From the NCBI GenBank assembly GCA_947495775.1, contig CANMAQ010000002.1, positions 248,001-312,000 of the forward strand: a stretch of DNA of 64,000 bases, read 5' to 3'. Source of the stretch: Jejuia algarum. GTDB taxonomy: Bacteria > Bacteroidota > Bacteroidia > Flavobacteriales > Flavobacteriaceae. Below, in pieces: positions 61,278-64,000 of the stretch. A program made the translations under genes and the position numbers. Position 1 is the stretch's first letter. The number at the start of each line of letters is the position of its first letter. Under the pieces are notes generated by a model. It did no database searches. It was not told where the DNA came from and saw only the letters and a program-made list of their open reading frames with translations.

Positions 61278-62444
61278 CTAATCTAATAAAAAACTACGTC
61301 TTTGTTTTACATCCTGTTTGGCAACAACTTCTTCTTTTACAAAAATATTCGAATCAGATTTTTTACCAATGTAATCGAGATCATCCAATTTCTTGAACAA
61401 TGATAACATTATTTTTGAAAACTTAGACACTGTAGCTAAAGATAAATTAACATCATGGTGTATATAAGTCACATCTACCATATTTGCTAAGACATTTTCG
61501 AAGTCGCCTTGCGTGGTAGCACTCCAACTGGTAATATAATTAACTAATTCTTCTTTTCCAGACCCTGTATAGACATCGATACTATTTTTCATGATACGCC
61601 CTAAACCTTGTAGTTTGGTAATCATCTTAACAGGAGATGCATTGCGATCTTCTAAAGTAAATTCTGGAAGTATCCCCGAGACATACTGCAATACATTTTG
61701 AGAAATACTAAGTACCATATACGCCAATTCATTGGTTTGTTTTTTCTGAAATATTTTTTGTATAATTTGTAACGCATGGCGCTCTATACTTCCAAAAAAC
61801 ACAAGCATTTCAGAATAAATATACACAAGATCGATATGGCTCTGTATCGAATAGGAAGGTGGGATATAATTGGTTACCAATGCAGGTATTCCATTTTCAT
61901 TTTTTAGCTTCCCGATAACCAAATGCGTGCCGCCTAAAGCTGCTGTATTTAAACTATCTGCATCTATTACAGACAAGGTATACTTAGGTAAAACATGAGG
62001 ATGTCTAGGAGGTTCCTCTTCATTAGCATCCCCAAAAGGCTGTTTTATATAAGGGTTAACCGCCAATATGATATAAAAATCTTCGGCATCGTTGTCTTTT
62101 AAGTTGACTAACGTTGTAATCTTTTCAAAACTACCGCTAGCCCCTAAAGTCGCATTAATAGCATCTGTAATGTATATATAATGGCCTTGCGAACTTACTG
62201 CTATACAATTATTAAGTTGGGCTTTTAGTGTTTGTTGTGCATCTAAAGACAAGACAATATCTTCAGGTTTATGCTTATAATCGGCTACAGCCAATAATCC
62301 ATAACGGTTTGCATCTACAGTAACAGCTGTGCTTTTAGCGATTAAATCTATGGTGGCATTATCGGTGTCTTGGAAATGAGATTTTGTAATCTTCATCCCA
62401 TCAACCCAATTTACAAAGCAATGATTTTTAGAACGTGATTCCAT
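61278..62444 (-). CDS. tssK: T6SS baseplate protein TssK
   Basis: 388 residues. Opens with CFVNWVDGMKITKSHFQDTDN, the TssK-like N-terminal shell, followed by the beta-rich domain and a helical bundle (VDLVYIYSEMLVFFGSIERHALQII). TssK connects the T6SS baseplate to the membrane complex in the cytoplasm. It lies between the PKD protein gene (2 bases upstream) and tssO. Confidence 0.85.
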   Translation of the reverse strand: MESRSKNHCFVNWVDGMKITKSHFQDTDNATIDLIAKSTAVTVDANRYGLLAVADYKHKPEDIVLSLDAQQTLKAQLNNCIAVSSQGHYIYITDAINATLGASGSFEKITTLVNLKDNDAEDFYIILAVNPYIKQPFGDANEEEPPRHPHVLPKYTLSVIDADSLNTAALGGTHLVIGKLKNENGIPALVTNYIPPSYSIQSHIDLVYIYSEMLVFFGSIERHALQIIQKIFQKKQTNELAYMVLSISQNVLQYVSGILPEFTLEDRNASPVKMITKLQGLGRIMKNSIDVYTGSGKEELVNYITSWSATTQGDFENVLANMVDVTYIHHDVNLSLATVSKFSKIMLSLFKKLDDLDYIGKKSDSNIFVKEEVVAKQDVKQRRSFLLD

Positions 62445-62446
62445 AT

Positions 62447-63451
62447 TTAAAATAAGCTTTTAGAATAGTCAATAGAAATATATTCGATACAGTTTGTTTT
62501 TTTGTTTCGCAATATCTCTAAAGCCTTTATTTTTATATTTTTACCTTGTATTTTACTACAAAATTCTACAAAAGTAAGTTGTTTCCCTTTAGTGTATACT
62601 GGTATTTCTAAGTTCCCACAAACATAAGGGTCAAAATCGCCTGCATTGGCCTCTTCATCACTAACCTTTATAAGCATTTCTGCAAAGGCTTTTCTGCTAA
62701 TTATGGTTTTCTCTATATTGGCCTGTTCGTTAAGGTTTGGGACAACACTTACCGTTCCTACACCTCCTGGCTTAACAGGCAATCCCTTACTTTTTTTCTT
62801 TTTATGAGTCTTGATTTTTGGTGGTGGCAGGGCCATTCCACCGTTGCGAAGCACATTTATTTTCTTTTGTGTGCTGTATCTTGGATCGCCATTAACAATA
62901 AGCGTTACTGTTTTTAGACCTGGCGTTTTATAAGCATAGGTGGGGTTTTGGTAAGTAGAATTCACTGCTGCCGTTTCGCCAAAACGCCATTCCCAACTGG
63001 TTGCATTTTTAGTAAGATCTTTGGCCGAAAGCAGTTCTCCTACTTTTATGGTACTTGGTATTTCAAATGCTGCAATGCGCGAAGAATCTATAACAAAGCG
63101 TTTTTCGGCGATAACCACTGTTTTTGTATAATCGCAGCTGCCATTTACTGTTAAGGTAATATCGTAAGTTCCTGGTGCTTCGTAAGTATGAAACGGGTTG
63201 GCATCATGTCTGTATTCAGAATCATCACCGAAATCCCATTCTAAACGTTCTGCCTGTTCAGAAAAATCTTTAAACCTTATAATCTCACCAACGCGGTAAT
63301 GCTTTGCTTGGATATCAAAATTAACGATTTCACAGGGTTTATGTGTGATTGCTTTAAAGCTAAAAACAGTCAAAGCGACTAACATGATCCCTGCAAGTAG
63401 GACTAAAATACTTTTATCTACACTTTTATTAATAGGTTGAGGTGTTTTCAT
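62447..63451 (-). CDS. PKD-domain membrane protein of the T6SS-iii cluster (TssP candidate)
   Basis: 334 residues. A transmembrane helix near the start (ILVLLAGIMLVALTVFSF, about 15-33), then two PKD domains (about 45-115, WDFGDDSEYRHDANPFHTYEAPGTYDITL; about 125-200, WEWRFGETAAVN, YAYKTPGLKTVTL), a basic linker (KIKTHKKKKSKGLPVKPGG) and a C-terminal domain (about 245-334). It sits in the T6SS-iii operon between the TssF-like gene and tssK. TssP is the likely identity, from position and topology; I cannot confirm it. Confidence 0.7.
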   Translation of the reverse strand: MKTPQPINKSVDKSILVLLAGIMLVALTVFSFKAITHKPCEIVNFDIQAKHYRVGEIIRFKDFSEQAERLEWDFGDDSEYRHDANPFHTYEAPGTYDITLTVNGSCDYTKTVVIAEKRFVIDSSRIAAFEIPSTIKVGELLSAKDLTKNATSWEWRFGETAAVNSTYQNPTYAYKTPGLKTVTLIVNGDPRYSTQKKINVLRNGGMALPPPKIKTHKKKKSKGLPVKPGGVGTVSVVPNLNEQANIEKTIISRKAFAEMLIKVSDEEANAGDFDPYVCGNLEIPVYTKGKQLTFVEFCSKIQGKNIKIKALEILRNKKTNCIEYISIDYSKSLF

Positions 63452-63459
63452 CTATTTTT

Positions 63460-64000
63460 CTAATTTATGAGTAACTTATAAGGCAAAACATTTGTTGAAC
63501 GTTCTTCCAAAAGTAACATTATATTATTTTTTAACATATCCCATTCTATAGTTGGGGTAGGTACTGCCGCATTTTTAAAAATGCGAATCACTAAAGTAGG
63601 CAACTTGCCTTTGTTAAAAGCCTCATGCACTACAAACTCTTTGCGCACATCTACACGTTCAATTTTCTCGCCACAGATATCAAAACACAGCGCTTTAACG
63701 TCCTCTCGAGTCACAATACGCTCTTGAGACAGCACACTATGTCTGTATTTTAGCATTTGTTCTTTACTACTTAATGTATTGCGCCCTTGTAATGTAGGGG
63801 TTACCAAATAACAAGATTCACTATTTAATTCTGTGCCTTTATAGACTTGTAAAGGCGTATTAGAGCGTATGGAATTTGCATCGCCCCCCACGGTAGACCA
63901 AAAATCTATAAAAATAGATTCTTTTTTATTATAAGGGTTAATAGAAACATAATGGGTATTTGCTTTCATTAAATTTGCTTCCTCTAATTTATTTTCTATT
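63460..64000 (-). CDS. T6SS baseplate TssF-like protein, C-terminal part
   Basis: The frame is open past the ATG at 63969 to the window edge (IENKLEEANLM is readable before it), so this is the C-terminal ~180 residues of a longer protein. The end (YRHSVLSQERIVTREDVKAL, FDICGEKIERVDVRKEFVV, LVIRIFKN, NVLPYKLLIN) resembles the C-terminal part of TssF in Bacteroidota T6SS, with the RIVTRED stretch typical of phage baseplate-like proteins. First visible gene of the operon, nine bases before the PKD protein gene. TssF identity is probable, not certain. Confidence 0.68.
   Translation of the reverse strand, partial: IENKLEEANLMKANTHYVSINPYNKKESIFIDFWSTVGGDANSIRSNTPLQVYKGTELNSESCYLVTPTLQGRNTLSSKEQMLKYRHSVLSQERIVTREDVKALCFDICGEKIERVDVRKEFVVHEAFNKGKLPTLVIRIFKNAAVPTPTIEWDMLKNNIMLLLEERSTNVLPYKLLIN

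Overview
This AT-rich window looks like chromosome of a (probably marine) member of the Flavobacteriaceae, phylum Bacteroidota. The signs are type IX secretion (T9SS) type A sorting domains on two large secreted proteins, an archaeal-type geranylgeranylglycerol-phosphate synthase-like UbiA protein, the rlmD-DUF6452-DUF6048 trio, Bacteroidota-only T6SS subunits (TssO and relatives), promoters with TAnnTTTG -7 boxes and few Shine-Dalgarno sequences. The genus cannot be decided from the sequence alone. I saw no rRNA, tRNA, CRISPR array or intact insertion sequence.

Layout. 0-19 kb is mostly housekeeping: the 3' end of an RNA methyltransferase, a hybrid histidine kinase, thioredoxin, the rlmD trio, a TM-helix-repeat channel, ornithine aminotransferase, then DUF2520 / KdsC-like phosphatase / UbiA / Maf / lipoprotein / MscS / CorA. 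A 3.8-kb T9SS-secreted nuclease gene lies between ubiA-like and maf and is flanked on both sides by copies of a ~105-bp intergenic repeat. 19-21 kb is a small accessory patch with a SymE-type toxin gene divergent from an XRE regulator, sharing an operator region.

21-57.6 kb is largely devoted to nitrate, nitric oxide and molybdenum cofactor. It holds an ABC nitrate importer with outer-membrane porin (21.4-27.1 kb); a heme/flavin electron-transfer and globin cluster (27.7-31.4 kb); a Crp/Fnr regulator; a Moco operon running the other way (moeA, modE-like, tauE-like, mobA, moaD, moaE, moaCB, moaA); a PS decarboxylase and a T9SS protein; a tightly packed seven-gene signalling operon with both an H-NOX and a FIST (NosP-like) putative NO sensor; and narK, a nitrate reductase fused to a NirB-type FAD/NAD module, and a rubredoxin-tailed nitrite-reductase-like protein. 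The Moco made by the + strand operon would serve the nitrate reductase. No catalytic nitrite reductase is visible here.

A recurring 16-bp palindrome, TAAGTA-N4-TACTTA, lies at the nrtA, globin, crp/fnr, narK and narL-type regulator promoters. At four of them its last TA is exactly the first TA of the -7 box, which suggests one shared regulon across these separated units.

58-64 kb holds two coiled-coil envelope proteins, a NarL-type response regulator, RidA, and the start of a T6SS subtype iii cluster (TssO, TssK, a PKD protein that may be TssP, and a TssF-like partial gene running off the end). The ~105-bp repeat family recurs at 34.2-35.0 kb around a four-helix-bundle (S23/IVP) gene. A second S23-type gene, broken by one stop codon, sits inside the Moco operon.
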